Origin: Purshia tridentata
Lineage: Eukaryota; Streptophyta; Magnoliopsida; Rosales; Rosaceae
Length of the DNA stretch: 64,000 bases
Direction: 5' to 3'
NCBI GenBank assembly: GCA_003254885.1
Contig: QANT01002120.1
Span: forward strand, 110,496 to 174,495
In this document: piece after piece, positions 61,306 through 64,000 of the stretch
Layout of the letters: each line of letters opens with the position of its first letter
Position numbering within the stretch: position 1 is the stretch's first letter
The notes under the pieces: model-generated
What the model was told of the DNA's origin: nothing
Seen by the model: only the letters and a program-made list of their open reading frames with translations
The model's database searches: none
Translations under genes and position numbers: made by a program

Positions 61306-62934
61306 TAAAATAAAAAAGCATGACTAAAGTATAAATTTGTGAAAGTATGAATGACAAGTTTACCCTTGTATAAAATGACCTCTAAGAATATAAGGAAAAA
61401 AAGAAAAGAAAAAAAAAGTACGTAGAACGTACTCACCCACCAACCAAAACTCAGTAAACCCAGAATTCAATATTTTTTCCTTAATTAAACACTACATGAC
61501 CTCTATTCATAAGAAAAAGTAAGAATTCAACTAACCATTTCGTCGATCAAATCAATTAATCTTTCATCGAAGGTGACATTCCTGGGCCTTGAACTCGGGA
61601 GAAAGTCATGGTAGAGAAGAGGAAGCGATGGTCATTGGAGGATGTTTGGGGTTACCTGGAATCGGCTGGGTTGTTTGGTTTTCTTTTTTCTTTTAATTTT
61701 TAATTTCTTAGATTCTTAAATTGTTTGAAATTAAAAGGGCAAAATGAAAATTAATAAATGAGAAAAAAGACGACGTTTGGCATGTCGATAGTATTGCATG
61801 AGGAAACTAGATTTAAAATAAAAATAAAAATTATTGCATGAGGCAAATAGAAAAATTATGTATAGGGTAAAAATACACGGTAAAGCACAAATTTATTTCA
61901 TTATGTCATTTATGTTTAAAATAAAAATACAGAGTTAAGTTATTAGTTATATATAATTGGCAAGTGGCCACTGGCTAGGTATATATTGCTGTTATTTTAT
62001 ATTAATACTATCTATATATATATATAGAAACAATAATGCCAATGACCCAAGTCACGCACACCGAAAACTTCAATTTTGTTTCGTTTTTTGTTTTTGATTT
62101 TCTTTATGCTCAATTTTATCATTGAACCTTATTTGCCCAAAAACCAGTCTCATGGAGTCTCCTAATAATCTTTCTCCATTTTCTCCACGCAGTCTTTAAT
62201 GGTACTCTTCTTTATGGCACACATGTTTTAGTCAGTTATAATTTTTTGCCAAAGGTCGTTAATTATGAGGAAAATTTGGAATAAATTTGAATTTGAATTG
62301 CAATGCTTTTGTAAATTTCAATCCCATAATTCTTAAACTTTCCAATCCAATTAATTCTGAAAAATTCCAAATTTATGATCCAATCTCTCTGATCTAATAA
62401 TTCCTATATATTCCAAATTGATATATCGGTGTCGGACTGGCCTGTAACAAGGATGGATTGGAGTTAGTGGGGCTGCCAGGTTGAGCGAGTTGGATGGGTG
62501 GTGGGGTTCTTGATTTTCGTTTTTATTATAAATTAGTTTATTTCTTTGTCTAAGAAAAATATAAAATTTAAATGAAAGTTTGGCTTTGGTTACGTCACTT
62601 ATATTGTTAATGAATGTTAATGTTACAAGGAAACGAAACATACAGTTAATATGATTATGTTATCACCATTTCAATGATGTTGCTTTTATAACCAATCAGT
62701 GATGATTGATGAATACGATTTTAAAATTTAATTTAGTTTCATATATATAGAAAAAATGGCTCTTTCTTGCACGTAATGGCCAAAAAATGATTCAACTTTT
62801 GACCTAATCAAAAACATTTTATTATTGTCTTTATATTTTTTTGCTACTGCAAAACATGCACTATAGTATATATATATAGCCTATTTCATATATTTAATAA
62901 GATTTTACTATTGTCTTTATATTTTTTTTCGAAC
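61306..62934. other. Intergenic AT-rich spacer
   Basis: No gene was supported. A TATA-rich stretch at 62866-62877 is placed about 60 bp before the last gene's start and could be its TATA box. Confidence 0.4.
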
Positions 62935-63693
62935 ATGTTTTGCTCGAAATCAGTAATGATCCCTCTAGCTCTGAATTTCATATCTTTGGTTGTTGTCCTG
63001 CATGTAGCCTTTGGATCTATTAATCTTTTGCCTATTGGACATGAATGTTTTAGTCAGTTAGAATATCCAACCCATGGAGTTTTTGAGTCTAACTTGAAAG
63101 AGTTGCTAGCAGAATTAACCAGAACAGCTCCTATCAATGGATATGGAAGTGGCATGAAGGGCAAAAAACATGCCGTATATGTGCTTATGCAATGCTGGAG
63201 TCACATCTCTCGAAAATTTTGCAAACGTTGTATCCTTGAGGCAAGTGTTAAACTTCTCTCGACTTTTTGCCCCAAAAAGCAAGGAGCTATAATTTGGTTT
63301 GATGATTGTCTCTTAAAATACTCGAATGCATATTTTTTGAGTAAAAGTGACACTAATAATGTAGTTTATGCAACAAATAGCAATCTGGTTGAGAATCTAA
63401 ATTCCTTATCGTTTGATATGAAAGTTCATCGGTTGTTGAGCGATTTGTGTTTCCATGCTTATTCTATTCCAGAGCTATATGCTCATGGGAAGATACAATA
63501 TGGGACAAAAACCATACAATCAATTTATGGTGCGGCTCAATGTACTAGGGACCTTGCTGGTCCTCAATGTTTGAAGTGTCTTGAAGTTGCACTAAGCGAA
63601 CTTCCAGATGTAAGTAATGGAAAGGAAGGTGGACGTGCTTATTATGGAAGTTGTTATGTTAGATTCGAACTTTATCCTTTTATTTTAGGTTAG
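62935..63693 (+). CDS. Diverged cysteine-rich repeat secretory protein (CRRSP-D)
   Basis: One exon, 252 aa from the ATG at 62935 (MFCSKSVMIPLALNF, matching the start of CRRSP-C). The open frame extends further upstream without an ATG. Both DUF26 signatures are kept (CWSHISRKFCKRC and CTRDLAGPQCLKC), with KQGAIIWFDDCLLKYSN between. The CC pair near the end of domain 2 in CRRSP-C (PNCC) is replaced by PDVSN, so conserved cysteines are lost there. It is more diverged overall than the other members, with long changes in the middle. A signal peptide is likely. It may be neofunctionalising or starting to decay. Confidence 0.88.
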   Translation: MFCSKSVMIPLALNFISLVVVLHVAFGSINLLPIGHECFSQLEYPTHGVFESNLKELLAELTRTAPINGYGSGMKGKKHAVYVLMQCWSHISRKFCKRCILEASVKLLSTFCPKKQGAIIWFDDCLLKYSNAYFLSKSDTNNVVYATNSNLVENLNSLSFDMKVHRLLSDLCFHAYSIPELYAHGKIQYGTKTIQSIYGAAQCTRDLAGPQCLKCLEVALSELPDVSNGKEGGRAYYGSCYVRFELYPFILG

Positions 63694-63881
63694 ATTTGAT
63701 TATAAGAACCGCGAACTCTATCTCTCTCTCTCCCGGTTTGAGAGTCTCACTCACCTCCCCCTCTCCCCACCCGCCTCCAAACCCCCTCTCACTCGCCTTC
63801 CTCGCTTCTATTCCTCCCTTCTTTCTCCTATGTTTTCTCTTTTCTTTGTTTGAGCTTTCATTCACCCTCTTGTGGTGATTT
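63694..63881. other. Pyrimidine-rich tract
   Basis: About 63718-63850 is strongly C/T biased on the plus strand (CTCTCTCTCTCCC and similar). It could be the leader of a following gene. No coding evidence was seen. Confidence 0.4.
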
Positions 63882-64000
63882 GTAGGGGTGGGTCGGTTTG
63901 ACCGGAAAACCGGAAACCGAACCGAAACCGACAAGACCGAAATCGAAAAAAACCGAACCGAACAATGACCGAGACCGGACTTCCGGTCTATAGACCGAAC
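63882..64000. mobile_element. Possible 5' end of a hAT-like transposon
   Basis: TAGGGGTGGGTCGGTTTGACC at 63882 followed by repeated ACCGAA/GAAACCG words is the usual look of the terminal region of plant hAT elements. The window ends inside it, so the second end and the 8-bp target duplication cannot be checked. Confidence 0.4.

Overview
The window is nuclear DNA of a flowering plant, almost certainly a core eudicot. The genes have many short exons with AT-rich introns, and the intergenic DNA is AT-rich. The families are plant-specific or typical of plants: CONSTANS-like B-box/CCT, a B-box microprotein, P-type cyclin, ATXR2, PEX22 and DUF26/Gnk2 proteins. A rosid, possibly Rosaceae, is my guess from general feel only. 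No bacterial or organellar genes, tRNA, rRNA or CRISPR array were seen.

Region 1 (1-28.9 kb) holds compact housekeeping and regulatory genes: a TraB-family protein (-) that shares a 245-bp divergent promoter with a CCCH zinc-finger/coiled-coil protein (+), then ATXR2 (-), PEX22 (-), ribosomal protein eS30 (-), a P-type cyclin (-) and an EXS-domain membrane protein (-). Exon structures were rebuilt by hand from splice sites, reading-frame continuity and remembered homologues, so boundaries may be off by a base or two.

Region 2 (30-40 kb) is a rearranged B-box locus. A tandemly duplicated CONSTANS-like gene is present as a dead first copy, whose exon-1 tail is inverted, and a live second copy. 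The live copy carries a 1.8-kb insertion in its 5' UTR intron and an extra in-frame exon made by a short internal duplication. It is followed, in convergent orientation, by an intronless B-box microprotein gene (miP1/BBX30-31 type) with a C-terminal TOPLESS-recruiting PFLFL motif.

Region 3 (41.7-47.8 kb) has two tandem DUF604/Fringe-like glycosyltransferase genes with the same 3-exon structure but very different base composition in exon 1.

Region 4 (49-63.7 kb) is a DUF26 (Gnk2) array: four intact two-domain secreted proteins (CRRSP type), one copy with a single nonsense codon, one relic, and one full cysteine-rich receptor-like kinase. Two of the secreted genes sit in a clean 2.1-kb tandem duplication whose borders can be read.

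From memory, the order CCCH - ATXR2 - PEX22 - CYCP2;1 - COL12 - BBX31 - CRRSP cluster matches Arabidopsis chromosome 3 around At3g21810-At3g22060, and DUF604 - BBX30 - COL11 matches At4g15240-At4g15250. The window therefore looks like the single-copy ancestral block of that duplicated pair. The most interesting parts are the COL/miP1 locus and the DUF26 array.
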